A DNA stretch of 60,000 nt from Liolophura sinensis (GCF_032854445.1 NC_088302.1:26873080-26933079); one strand, 5' to 3'. Shown: positions 8,401-18,814, counted from the first letter of the stretch. The notes: generated by a model from the letters alone, not told the origin. Numbers and translations: made by a program.

Positions 8401-11400
8401 ATGAGGCACCATCTAAAACAACTACGAGAGGAGTTTAAGACGCTCCTAGGTGTGCGCCCCAAGTACCCACTTTAAGGAGGAGTTGGATGAAGTGCTAGTT
8501 GGAATACAGGGTGAAAAGAAACTAGAATTCACTAACACCTGCAGGGCCATAAGGAATCTCCTCCGGGCCTGGCAGATGAACGTAACCGAAGACGTTTGGA
8601 CGGACCCAGTAGCCTTCTTAGAAGAAATTCCAGCTTTTGTTCGCCAGAAGCTAGAAGAAGAGATCCTGGCACTCAACGGGGTTAAGTTCCAACTAGGCCT
8701 CAGGGTTCAGTTGCGAAAGGACAACGCCGATGGCAGTGAAGAGTATACCAGCCCAGTACTCCACAGCAAACAGGAGGCCCTCTTAGAGGCTGGTGACATT
8801 GACGGGGCTCTAGATAAGGCCTTCCCCACCATCCAGGAGGTGCTGGAAAAATGGACACAGCGAGGGTCAGGGTGGGTTGTCAATAGTGTGCAAACACTCT
8901 GGCTTGACATTGCAAGGTATCAACCACTGAGAGGGGGGTCCTATATCCTCCTACCTGCAGCTGTGAGTAACAACAAAGCAGTCATCAATGTGAAGAACAA
9001 AGACGACGACCTTCTCCGATGGGCACTCCGATCTGCCTTATTTCCAGCCGAACGGGACCATCAGAGACCAACAAAGTATCCCACCAATGATGGTCTTAAC
9101 TTTAGTGGGATCGACGCCCCCACGCCCATCTCTCAGATCCCTAAAGTGGAGGAACAGAACGACCTCGCCATCAACGTGTTCGGGCGGGACAAGGGTGTGA
9201 TCGTGCATCGTCTCAGCAAGCAGCCCAGTGACACGGACCGAATCAATCTGCTGCTGATTGGGAAGGCAGGCAAATTCCATTATACGTGGATAAAAGATCT
9301 CGATCGTCTCCTGTTCCAAGAAAGTAAGAAACGAAATCGCAAACACTTCTCCGAGCGCTGCCTACACGGTTACACAAGGGAGGATCTGCTCGAGGCACAT
9401 AAGCCGGAATGCCGAGGGATTGGCCAGACGGCGGTGAGGAGTGGAAATGCCCCAGGAGGGGGAAAACAAGTTCACCTTTCAGAACCACCACAAACAGCTA
9501 CCGGCTCCGTTCATCATATATGCCGACTTCGAGGCTCTGACCAGAAAGGTTGAAGGCCCGCCGCAGTCACCTACAGAGAGCAACACTCAAAAGACTCAGC
9601 ACCACGAGCCCTGCAGTTACTGCTATGTTGTGGTGCGTTGCGACGGCCACACAAAACACCCCGTCGAATACAGAGGCCCTAACGCGACGGAACACTTCCT
9701 CAGAGCTCTCCACAGGAGGAGCAGGAAATCAAAGATGTTTTAGCCAACGCTATAGCCATTAGGATGACTCCTCATGACTGGCAGGCCCACAACAACGCCA
9801 CAACCTGTCACGTGTGTGAGAAGCCTCTGGGCGCCGATTCTGTGCGCGATCACTGCCATATCACCGGCAAGTACAGAGGCGCGGCCCATAACGCATGCAA
9901 CCTAAAGTTGCGGCTGGGTCCTAAGACAGCCATACCAGTAGCCTTCCACAACCTACGGGGCTACGACGGTCACCTCCTGATGCAAGCCATAAGTAAGGTG
10001 GAGGGCCACATCTCCTGGATCCCCAACAACACGGAAAAGTACATCTCCTTCTCGCTGGGGCAGCTCCGCTTCATCGACAGCGTTCAATTCTTACCGAATT
10101 CCTTTGACAATCTGGTAGAGGCCATCAAACCTGAGGCTTTCCACATCACAGCCCGGTATGAGCCCGCCGAAGACAAACGAAAGCTACTCATGCGCAAAGG
10201 TGTCTACCCCTATGAGCATATGGACTCCTGGGAGCGCTTCGACGAGTCCAGCCTCCCCCTCAAAGAGGCTTTCTACAGTAAGCTCAAAGTCGGAGGCATT
10301 AGCGATGAGGACTACATCCATGCTCAACAGGTATGGAAGGCATCTGACTGTACCAATCTGGGAGACTACACAGACCTTTACTGTCGCACAGACGTGCTCC
10401 TATTGCCTGACGTGTTTGAGGACTTCCGGAAGACTTGTTTACGGCAGTATGGATTGGACCCTGCTCACTGCTTTACGAGCCCAGCTCTTTCGTGGGATGC
10501 GTTGTTCGAGAAGACCGGGGTAGAGCTGGAGCTGTTGACGGAGTATGACCAACATCTCTTCATTGAGAAGGGGTTGCGAGGAGGTATCTCCATGGTAAGT
10601 AAGCGATACGCGAAAGCCAAAAATCCGCATGTGGAGGGATACAACCCCGAAAGTCCAAACAGCTACATCATATACCTAGACGCCAATAATCTATATGGCT
10701 GGGCTATGAGTCAGTTCCTTCCAACGGGCGGCTTCCAGTGGTTAGGTGACGCACAGCGTCTCGGTGAAACGATTGCTACCCACCCCCACGACAGTCCTTC
10801 CGGTTACATCCTCGAGGCCGACCTAAAATTTCCGGCCGACCTACATAACGCACATAACAGCTACCCATTAGCCCCGGAGCGTCTGGTGGTCCAGAAAGAG
10901 TGAATGTCAGACTATTAGCACAGCCTTCTCGGCAAGAAAGCGCCTTCCGAGGTCAAAAAGCTGGTCCCCAACCTCTGCAACAAGGAACGGTACGTCCTGC
11001 ACTACCGGAAACTACAGCTGTATCTATCCCTGGGAATGCGCCTGACAAAGGTTCACCGGGCCCTGAGATTCGCCCAGAGCCCTTGGATGGAACCCTTTAT
11101 CAGGATGAACACCGAGCTCCGAAAAACAGCCGCAAGTAAATTTGAGAAACCATGGAGAACCTTCGGAAGCGTGTGGACGTCAAGCTGGTACGCTCTGGAG
11201 AAGACGACAAGATCCGACGCTTGATAGCCCGTCCGAGCTTGGCAAGGGCAAACATATTTGATGATGACCTCGCAGCGATTCAGATGCACAAGACCCGTCT
11301 AGTCCTAAACCGACCTATCTATGTTGGCATGAGCATTCTAGATCTCTGCAAGCAGCTGATGTACGACTTCTACTACAACCACATGAAGGCCCTGTAGGGA

Positions 11401-11893
11401 GATCGCTGCCAGCTCCTCTACACTGACACTGATAGTTTGCGACTCGAGATTCAGACTGAGGATGTTTATAGGGACATGGCTGAGAATGCAAACCTATACG
11501 ACACCTCAGATTACCCACAAGACCACCCCTTGCACAGCGTAGCAAATATGAAGGTCTTGGGAAAAATGAAGGACGAGTGCGCGGGGCGGCCGATCGCCGA
11601 ATACCAAGATGTACTCCATTCTGGAGGCAGGTGGAGCCAACATTAAGAAGGCCAAGGGCGTGAAAAAGGGAGTTGTGGAAAAGCGCAGCCGCCATAAGCA
11701 GTACAAAGAGGCCCTCTTCGAGAAGAAGATCTTCCGACACGGTATGGACGTGCTGCGATCAGCGCGCCACCATAACTATGGGCAGCACCTGAATAAGGTC
11801 TCACTGTCCCCCTTCGATAGTAAGCGCTGGATCCCCGAAGATGGTGTCCACACCTTGGCTTACGGCCATAGAGATGCGGCACCGGCAGGATGA
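8401..11893 (+). pseudogene. DNA polymerase B with zinc finger and HNH/endonuclease-VII-like insertion (element B)
   Basis: Start ATG 8401; an early deletion at about 8460 removes a coiled-coil part. Blocks in order: unique N-terminal domain (8450-9440); a finger-like C-x2-C...H-x3-C zone ending HGYTREDLLEAHKPEC, in which the first Cys is Ser in this copy; Exo I FIIYADFEAL (about 9515); an HNH/endonuclease-VII-like zinc site (CHVCEKPLG ... DHCHITGKYRGAAHNACN, about 9810-9900); Exo II NLRGYDGHLL; Exo III YCRTDVLLLPDV; motif A YLDANNLYGW (about 10675); motif C YTDTDS (about 11420). Breaks: frameshifts near 9440, 9740 and 10900, loss of motif B at about 11148, and TAG at 11395-11397 before motif C. 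The gene ends 33 bp from the convergent integrase. Confidence 0.9.
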
Positions 11894-11926
11894 TGGGCTG
11901 GGATGGACATCCTCTTCGAGGAACAA

Positions 11927-12668
11927 CTAGCGTCGTAGAACCCCATCCGGGGGAAGCTGAGTATCGGGTGGCACTATAAGCAGCTCCTCACGAACGGGCC
12001 ATCCGACGTATCGTCTAGAGAGTACAGCACGGGTTCATTAGGCTTTGTGATAGAGCGCCCCAGCCGATATATCTCTAGAGACCACACAGGATCAGTCACG
12101 CGACGGCGGCCGCCCTCCAGGTGTCCAGGCTGATAGAGATAACGAACGCCAACACCCTCGGGGATCTTCTGCTCATTTAATCCAACGGGAAGAGCTGGAA
12201 CCGTCGAGGAAGGCTTATGTGCCACCCCTTTTGCCCTGATGGCGTCTTTCGCCTTTTTACCGATCAGTCTCGTTGTCTTGTTATTCAGAGCGGCCACAAC
12301 AGAGGGCAGCCGAGCCACCCATTCAATAGACCGGTGTTCGGGAGGGAGGCGAATCTCCTGGTTGAAGTACGGTTGAAAGCCTCCACTATGCCTTGGTCTC
12401 GGTAGATATCCACGCGGCATCGGCGGACTGTGACATCGTGTTTGGCCAGCAGTTGGCTCACTGCACCCATAAACTCGTGCCCAGGGTCAACTTGGAGAAG
12501 CTTCGGCCATCGATGGGGTCCCCGCTTGTAAGTGCGAGAGAGAGCATCAGCGACTTTTTGGGAATCTTTAGTAGCCAGAGGTTCCGCCTCCTTGTAGCGA
12601 GAAGCGACATCAACAACTGTCAGCGCGTACTTATTCAGCTTCCGGCCTCGCCGATCATGTGGTAGAAA
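11927..12668 (-). pseudogene. Integrase remnant (element B), N-terminal third deleted
   Basis: Starts abruptly at about 12668 in the text LVFLPHDRRG and is joined to the first bases of a neighbouring small gene, so the N-terminal zinc region and the first catalytic Asp are gone. The second Asp (LQVDPGHEFMG) and the Glu (DQGIVEAFNR) remain. After a frameshift near 12370 the C-terminal domain is open (11974-12420; HRSIEWVARLPSVVAALNN, then VGLNEQKIPEGVGVRYLY). The stop is at 11927. Inactive. Confidence 0.85.
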
Positions 12669-12683
12669 TACAAGAGGCCATTA

Positions 12684-12926
12684 CTACTGGGTTATATTAG
12701 GAGGAAGGAGCCCTTGTTTAATTAGCAGTTCCTTCGAAAACACGGCCAGGCCTACATCTACAATGACCATGCCGACGTCACGGGGTGTTAAGTCCAGCTT
12801 TGGGAGGGCTCCTTTAAGGAACATCTGGTGGCTGGGGTCGGGCTGTTGGCTGGGGCCGGGCTGTTGGCTGAGGCTAGGCTCCTCATCTGCGCCCAGAATC
12901 TCGTCTATAAGCTCGTCGGTATCCAT
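12684..12926 (-). CDS. Deletion-fusion ORF: start of the MSDEDVER gene joined to the end of a small hydrophobic gene
   Basis: 80 codons, intact frame. Residues 1-14 (MDTDELIDEILGAD) match the gene after the ATPase in element A (4521). A Ser/Gln/Pro repeat follows (LSQQPGPSQQPDPS). The rest, from about residue 35 (MFLKGALPKLDLTPRDVG), matches the 79-aa gene at 35458-35697. A deletion therefore removed the rest of the first gene, the whole Lys/Ala-rich gene and the start of the last. Probably not functional, but it is a clean new ORF. Confidence 0.65.
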   Translation of the reverse strand: MDTDELIDEILGADEEPSLSQQPGPSQQPDPSHQMFLKGALPKLDLTPRDVGMVIVDVGLAVFSKELLIKQGLLPPNITQ

Positions 12927-12933
12927 GCTTCAT

Positions 12934-12951
12934 ACGTAGGGGCGCCTACGT
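12934..12951. promoter_or_regulatory. Short hairpin ACGTAGG...CCTACGT between ATPase and next gene
   Basis: A 7-bp inverted repeat with a 4-base loop lies just after the ATPase stop and before the next start codon. The identical text is at 34615-34632 in element C. In element A only the first arm (ACGTAGGCG) survives. Its position suggests an RNA hairpin or a protein-binding palindrome (inference). Confidence 0.5.
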
Positions 12952-13566
12952 CTAATATATAGTCTTAGATGTGGCGGGCGTGTCTGTCATTAGCAGGAGT
13001 TTAGAATGCGGATTGTTCTTGAGCTTCTGTCGAACCTCCGCCTTTTCGCTTTCGGCCTCGATGATGTGGTTCTCCTCCAGGCATTCGTTGAACAAGTGCC
13101 GATCTTTGCTATGGAATAAAGCCACCCACCTTGTCTGCTCGCGAAAGTCTTTGAGGACGGCGTTGTATTTCTGAGTGAGGACCCAGACGCTTTGCTTTGC
13201 ATGACGGCCCGAGAAAGCCATGAATGTCAGCTCTTTTTGTTTCTTCTTCATCGCCTCCAACGCGCTACAATCATCGATGATGTATAGGGTGAGCTCCCCC
13301 TCGAACAAACTGTAGAAAGCTCTCAGACAGTCGTTGAGCCGCTCGCCGGGGTCAAAACAATAGACCTCAGGGTCAGACAGTATCCATCGCCACCGATACG
13401 ACTCGTTATGCTTAAGAATGGGGCACAGGATCACAATGTGATGAAAGAAACCGCGGAAAGGGCCCTCAAGCAGGTCCATCATGAAGACTGTTTTGCCGCA
13501 GTTCGTCTGCTCACTGATAATCGCGCAGTGGGCGTCATCAATAAAGTGCGCTGACGAATCTACCAT
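12952..13566 (-). CDS. A32/FtsK-like packaging ATPase (element B), intact 204-codon frame, altered Walker A
   Basis: ATG at 13566 (MVDSSAHFIDDAHCAIIS), stop at 12952, the same length as in elements A and C. It has P-loop EQTNCGKTV with Glu in place of the leading Gly, Walker B LTLYIIDDCSALEA and the SGRHAKQSVWVLTQK block. An upstream in-frame ATG at 13599 exists, but the shared start is preferred because all three copies have it. It overlaps the end of the capsid gene by 29 bp. The frame is intact, but the Walker A change is shared with element A. Confidence 0.85.
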   Translation of the reverse strand: MVDSSAHFIDDAHCAIISEQTNCGKTVFMMDLLEGPFRGFFHHIVILCPILKHNESYRWRWILSDPEVYCFDPGERLNDCLRAFYSLFEGELTLYIIDDCSALEAMKKKQKELTFMAFSGRHAKQSVWVLTQKYNAVLKDFREQTRWVALFHSKDRHLFNECLEENHIIEAESEKAEVRQKLKNNPHSKLLLMTDTPATSKTIY

Positions 13567-14840
13567 TCTGGATGTGCAGCTTGTCATCGATGACCACATA
13601 GAGATATACGTTCAACACTCCGGGATCTTCTCTCTCTTTTGTCACCTGTATCGTAATCCCCTCGCTGGCGTTCAAAACGCGCATCCCACTGCCATGCAGC
13701 TCGTCATCGTTGCTTGGCCAAAGGTCAAGCCAGAAGGCGTGCTTGTGCGTCAAGAACTCTTCCAGGGAGACGTCTGCCAGGCCTAAGTATTTAACGACAC
13801 TGGCCACCTAAGGGTCCCACTTCTTAAGGAGTGAGCTGGCGAAGAACTTTTTGACCTCGCCCCACTGCTGGAACGCCCGCATGCCCTGGCTGTACAGCTG
13901 ATTGGGGACACCTTCTATTGTGACTTCTACTTTGGTGATCTTCGGGTTGTAGAAGGAATCCGACCTCTTCTCCCACGGGGTTCCTTTAGTCTCGAACAGC
14001 ATGAGGATGCCCTTCATTGCTCTTGAGGGCGTGTTCAGGTTTATGTTCCAGAGGGTATCAGACTTGTCCTTCACAAACTTTCGGTGGCGGAGGACGCGAT
14101 CATACAGAATGGAGACGCCCCCGGCAAACTGGGTGCGGATTTGTCTAGCGAGCTCCTCTTCGGTGACCATATCGAACTCCAGGCTGATGTTGTCGATGGA
14201 GTAAGTCGCGTCGGCATCGTCTGTTGCCTGGAAGACCTGGCCGTAATCGCTGAACGTCAGTTCGTACTCCAGTCGGTCGGCCAAGGCACTCTGGTAGAAT
14301 CGCATGTGGCTATCTAGAAGCTCAAAGTCTAGCGGGATGTGGAACCGGCTGCCAAAGGCGCGATCGATTGCACTTTCTCCAGTATCGTCGCCAATTGCGT
14401 CCGCCGCTCCGACTCGAAGTTTAAGCATGTTTTCGCTGACGATGACTTGGTAGGCCGCATTCCTCCGTTCGTTTTTGGTCAGCCATAAGTCGCCGTAGCA
14501 ATGAAACACATCAGAGTCGTCGATGGACATTACCTCATTCCCGCTGATTCTGATCGTGGTTTTCTTGACTACTGCGCGTCCGAGATTCCCAACCACTTTG
14601 GCGTTTGGGTCGGAAAAATTGATCGTGATCGAGAAGGCCAAGAGCACGGTAGCGGGCACAGCGACGTCATTTGCGCCGAGGTTGGGGAAGCGGACCAAGT
14701 GTTGTTGATTCTAGTCGATCGTACTCGGGTTATTGGTGACGACCAAGCACTGCCGTACACCTTGTACCCCCTCCCCCCCCCCCCCCCCGAGGCTTACGGA
14801 GTGTTCTGAAAGGGTTTAGTTTGCGCCCTTATGCATCCAT
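13538..14840 (-). pseudogene. Polinton major capsid protein (element B), N-terminus broken
   Basis: ATG at 14840, but the fourth codon is a stop (ATG GAT GCA TAA). A long C run at 14773-14788 and a frameshift near 14740 follow. From 14698 to 13808 a 296-codon frame is open (MVRFPNLGANDVAVPATVLL, RLEYELTFSDYGQVFQATDD, NPKITKVEVTIEGVPNQLYS) and ends with a stop after KKWDP. The C-terminal tail reads openly from 13807 to 13538 (LTHKHAFWLDLWPSNDD, LNVYLYVVIDDKL). Role as in element A: putative double-jelly-roll capsid subunit. It is the best-preserved capsid core in the window. Confidence 0.75.
14773..14788. repeat. Homopolymer C(16) inside the capsid gene start
   Basis: A run of 16 C on the plus strand replaces part of the N-terminal coding text seen in element A (AGCCTCTCGGGG). 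It is either a slippage expansion or an assembly artefact. It adds to the frame loss in this copy. Confidence 0.85.
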
Positions 14841-14884
14841 TGTGTGTATTGACGGTATACCTTGCAATGTTCAATACGAAGATT
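14841..14884. promoter_or_regulatory. Divergent intergenic region, capsid / coiled-coil gene (element B)
   Basis: 44 bp between start codons, containing ATTGAACATTGCAAGGTAT as in element A at 2593-2634. Candidate shared promoter; inference from conservation and arrangement only. Confidence 0.4.
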
Positions 14885-16147
14885 ATGGCAGACTTTGACT
14901 TTGATAATCCGGCGTTCGACGACGCCCAAGAGAACAACAACATCGACGACGAGCAGACCACTCTCCGTGCAGGTAGTGATGTTCCCGAGGAACAAAGCCG
15001 GGGTGCGGCCGCTGACGCAGGCCGCCGTGAATGATTTTTACGATGCCTTGGCGAAGGCGAATCCCAGCCTTACCTCCCTCTTTCGCGATTACACGAAGTT
15101 TGAGGTTGTCGAAGGGCGTCTGCGACTCGTGGCCTACCCCAAACTGGACATCATCAACAAACGAACAGGTGAACCGCTAGCCCTCTCAACAGTCGCCAAT
15201 AAAGGAGGGGTTAATGTTGTTAGGGGGGAAGGGGGGCTGGGCTTTATAAACTGGAAAAGAGGAGAACAGACATCGTTGCATCCGGCAGCAGTCGCAGCCC
15301 TGGAGACAGCGAGTTCAGAACTCGGTGCCGCGACCGGCGAGGCAGATACCATGGAGCTGGAGGATTTAAGCCAACCAGCTAAAAAGGCCGCTGATGCTGT
15401 CCACACAATGGAAACAAGCTTGACGGATAGTGAGGTCGGGCGGGTTCTTGAAACGATGAACGACCCTCCTCTTCCCATGCGAGAACTTCTGGGGCTTGAC
15501 AAAGCATTGCAGACCTCGGAAGGCGAACACGCGAATAACCTCGCCAAGCTGTCAAGTCTCGATAAGGACATCGCAAAACAAAAACAGAAGTTGGAGGAGG
15601 CCACTGATAAATTCTCCTGGCGCCGGATCGTAGACCGGATAAGGAATCTCGAGGACGAGAGGGTGGCCCGGGTCGAAGCAGCATGCAAATACGCCGCATC
15701 AAGCAGACGATCGATCGCATCGTACACAAGGATACCACTCTGGCCGAACGCGTCTGCACCCTCTTCCGGGAGCAGGGAAGAACCGTGGTCTCCATTCTCA
15801 CGGCAATTGGGATGGCGATCTCGACACTGGGGCTGGCGATAAAGTTGGCGCTGACTGGCGGGACTGGCGGGGGTATCCAGCCAACACCACCTCCATCCGA
15901 CAGCCATGGTCTTAAAGAATGGGTAAAAAAGCATCTCCAGTGCCTGGCGCGCGCCCTTGGCCAGCTGGCTGGGAAGGCTATCGCGGCGATTCCGGGTATT
16001 ATTGGCAGTATTGTGTACTGGCTACTGAACCTCGGGAAAGCGGCTGGGTGGCTGGCCGATATTGTCTGGGCTCTAGTCGTCGCAGTAGGAGGCCTAATGC
16101 TCGTGGCTGTTCTCAAATATTTAACGCATAGTCCACAGCAGCGGTAA
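14885..16147 (+). pseudogene. Coiled-coil plus amphipathic/membrane protein (element B), two frameshifts
   Basis: ATG 14885 (MADFDFDNPAFDDAQENN), stop TAA 16145-16147. Order: acidic N-terminus; conserved RLRLVAYPKLDIINKR block; coiled coil (LSSLDKDIAKQKQKLEEATD); FREQG; a hydrophobic segment (VVSILTAIGMAISTLGLAIK); Gly/Pro linker; an amphipathic Lys/Ala helix (GLKEWVKKHLQCLARALGQL) continuing to AIAAIPGIIG; and a final membrane segment (LADIVWALVVAVGGLMLVAV). Frame breaks lie near 14985 (also in element A) and 15680. The last 27 bp overlap the tiny membrane gene on the other strand. Function unassigned; a membrane-active minor virion protein is possible. Confidence 0.65.
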
Positions 16148-16248
16148 GCCGATACCAACCCCAGCGACGACGATGACTGTCTTCTCCGCATCGTGATTTT
16201 TTTGCTTTGGAAATAGGGGTTCTTCTTTGCCCCCGGCGGCAGCAACAT
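16121..16248 (-). pseudogene. Tiny membrane protein (element B), one-base frameshift
   Basis: ATG at 16248 (MLLPPGAKKNPYFQSK). A run of seven T on the plus strand (16197-16203; seven A in the gene) shifts the frame. Downstream of it, the frame that gives TVIVVAGVGIGLPLLWTMR ends at TAA (16123-16121), matching the intact ORF at 1163-1303 in element A. Too short for automatic ORF calling. It overlaps the end of the coiled-coil gene by 27 bp. Confidence 0.55.
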
Positions 16249-16250
16249 GC

Positions 16251-17354
16251 TAAACGCGCGCGGTGAGTGGTGGGAATGCTTTCTTGTGGCTCAACGATCC
16301 CGTGGGAAGGTGCGCGCTTGTGCAAAGTGGGCGGCACTTTAGCGTTCACACCCTCATTGGCGCCTAGCTTCTGGTCCTCTGTGGCCACGACGATTTGGTT
16401 GTTGTAGTTCGCCACATGGCCGATCTGCAGAAGCATGTCGCTAGGGACCATATATAAGCCTATGCCATACACAAAAATAGTCTACAGCGCTCCCGGCATA
16501 ATGTAGCACGTCCTGGTAGCGTTTGATAGCAGGCGGAAGGTCGATCGGAGAGGAAATGGCGTCTTCAACGTTCGCGGCAAACTGTTTTTTGTGCGTCGAA
16601 GGCTGTGCCCGTGCCTAGAATACGCGCCCTTGTTTGCGCTTGGGCGCCTAGAATAGCAGACACGTATGTCCGGATGGAATCGTTTAGGCGCTCTACGCCC
16701 GGCCCAAGCCTCCTCGGCGTCCTGGTCGATGTAGTCGACGTGGAGCGCTGTAGGATTTCTAGAGAACGACATCCTGCTTGGATCGAAGGTCCCATCGCCA
16801 ATGGGGCTGTAGCCCGTTCTCGTGATATAGTAATATGCCACTCCGAGCCCGTGAATCACCCCCCTGCGCCTCCAGTCTGTGTGCGCATCTACGCGAAACT
16901 CCCTACAAATCCTCTCATAAGCCCTCTCGTCGTGGTGGTTTTTGAATGCCGCCCACGCTCTATCTTGCGGCAGGGGGGCCTGGATCTCTTCCAAGATCCG
17001 CCTAACTTGGTAATACACATGGAAGGTGTACAGGGCCCTTATTTGTTTTGCGGGGGCGAGAAGATGGTCTTTTACAGAGACGCCGCAGCCCGTGGTTGCG
17101 CACCAGACCGCGAAGTTCACTTGGTTCTGCCAGAATTGCATAGGATTGGTGTTCCAGGCCCAAACAATGTCATTGCTGGTTATCTGTGTCAGCCGGTACT
17201 TGGCCAACACATCTGTGAACTGGACTGGAAAGGCCTTCTTTTCATCGATGTAGATGTCAAATCGCGTGAGCTGCTCTGCGTGGGTTTGGATACTATGAAA
17301 TGCCCCGGCCTTGTAAGTGGCCTCTCTATTGAACCTGTAAGCCTCGCTGTTCAT
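16251..17354 (-). pseudogene. Polinton structural-type protein (element B), C-terminal frameshift
   Basis: ATG at 17354 (MNSEAYRFNREATYKAG), 10 bp from the divergent penton-like gene. Conserved blocks are RFDIYIDEKKAFPVQF, FWQNQVNFAVWCATTGCGVS, LYTFHVYYQVRRILEEI, GTFDPSRMSFSRNPTALHVD and IDQDAEEAW. The frame is lost near 16720 and again near 16480 relative to element A. The original frame is then recoverable (GLYMVPSDMLLQIGHVANYN) to 16251, where A has a TGA and this copy has TTA, so the ORF reads on to 16113. No domain recognised; a probable virion component by context. Confidence 0.65.
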
Positions 17355-17364
17355 CGTGGCTAAA

Positions 17365-18026
17365 ATGTTCATCACATTGACTGACACTCCAAATGGGACA
17401 CAGCACACGCTGCCTCATGCCCTTAACAACCTCGACGGCCGCCTTAAAACCGCCCTTCGCGAGATAACATTCTACCCGAACTGGGTGAATATCCCCACCG
17501 GAGTGGGCTTCTTGCTTGATGGCAAACATGTTGGAGTGCCGACGGGCTACTACAATGTGTGTATGCTGGACAAGGGTATATTCAGCCCGCATGGGGTTTC
17601 TCTAGAAATAAATGAAGCTACGGGCCGCCTAGTCCTTACTCTCCCTAGAAATGCCATCATAACGCTCCTAGAGCTTGCCCCAATCTTAGGGTTCTCCAAC
17701 AGGAATAGGCCTAGAGAGGGGAATGTGGAAGGTGATAAGCCACCTAACTTGGTCCCGCAAAAAAGAAGCCTTCGTGCATTTAGATGAACTGAACGCTTCA
17801 GAAAACGTGAGAATAACCTCAGGTTTCAGTGGCGGTTCCACACTACTTCAGGCCATCGCTGTGACTGGTGAAGGGATAAAACTGCGGGAAGACGGTTTCA
17901 TTTCCCAACCCCCAGTACAAAGCCTTGCGCGCCGACTATATAACGCACTTGACCGTGGCGCTTTTAGACAAAGACGGCAAGTATATGACGGTAGGGTACC
18001 TCAGTGCTACCCTAGAAATACAATGA
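17365..18026 (+). pseudogene. Penton-like/minor structural protein (element B), frameshifted
   Basis: ATG at 17365 (MFITLTDTPNGTQHTLPHAL); a GTG nine bases earlier extends the frame but is not needed. The N-terminal frame is open to 17787 (HGVSLEINEATGRLVLTLPR). The frame then changes, and a block with strong strand-like text (THLTVALLDKDGKYMTVGYL) ends with TGA at 18024-18026. That stop overlaps the ATG of the next gene (ATGA). About 220 codons. It would be a short capsid-associated protein by position and N-terminus (inference). Confidence 0.6.
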
Positions 18027-18805
18027 GTATGGTGGACGCAGCCGGTCCCAGGTCTGCGTGCCTGTCTTTAAGCGACTTGGCAGATGTGTCGGAGTTCGAA
18101 CTTCAAGGCCAGGAAGGTAAAATCTACGCCTTCCAGTTTCAAAGTGGCAAGAACAGCCGCAAAAAGATTACGGGGGGGGGGGGGGGCAAGCAGAACCTGC
18201 CACGCTTGCTTCCCTTCAAGATGTCTCATCCTCTGTAGAGCAAGAGCGCAGGCCGCCTTCTGAGGTGATTGAAGAACAAAAACTCTCATTAATTCGCTTT
18301 GAAGACCGCTTTGTTCTTGCCAGAGCTCGCGACCCCGATTGGTTGATAGATATGAAGGTGACCCCGATGACGGTCCAGGTAAGTACCAGACGCCAGCTGT
18401 TCTATAGATCGGGACAAAAGAGGCCGCTTCGCACTAATGCCGGGGCTGAAAGGGCCCGTGCGTCTTACCGTGCAAACCGATTTTAACCGACTACTACTAA
18501 ACCCTGGATCTATACTTATCTTCGACCTCATACTTGGCGCGGCCGAACAACGCCGTTGCACTTTGATTACCGGGGTGAAAAGAAGGTGGACTGCGGAGCA
18601 CGATAAAAAGGATCTCAGACTGATGATCAAATTACAGGCCCAGGGCGACCCAATCATCCGGAGCTCTCTCGAGGATATACGAGTCGTCATAGGGGGCGTT
18701 TTAAATCTCGATGCAATCCATTTAGAGTGCGGTATAGGCCTTCGCCGCTTTCTTGTTAGTAGCCCCGATGACAATTTAGAGCTAACCGACGTTATTGATT
18801 CGTAG
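18023..18805 (+). pseudogene. Unassigned Polinton gene translationally coupled (ATGA) to the penton-like gene
   Basis: ATG 18023 (MSMVDAAGPRSACLSLSDL), stop TAG 18803-18805. The frame is open to a run of 15 G (18172-18186), which shifts it. A second frame carries EEQKLSLIRFEDRFVLARAR, and a third (18437-18805) carries NRLLLNPGSILIFDLILGAA, VIGGVLNLDAIHLECG and the C-terminus PDDNLELTDVIDS. Element C keeps only the last 16 codons (33510-33562). Unknown function. The 4-bp stop/start overlap with the previous gene suggests coupled expression. Confidence 0.6.
18172..18186. repeat. Homopolymer G(15) in a coding region
   Basis: Fifteen G in a row after AAGATTAC. The run breaks the reading frame of the gene that contains it. 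Together with the C(16) run at 14773 it suggests slippage in element B or an assembly weakness. Confidence 0.9.
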
Positions 18806-18814
18806 GATAGACAA

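Noticed and set aside
15134-15934. 266-codon minus-strand frame
   Set aside because: Antisense shadow of the coiled-coil gene in element B.
16605-17363. 252-codon plus-strand frame
   Set aside because: Antisense to the structural-type gene, whose minus-strand frame matches element A.
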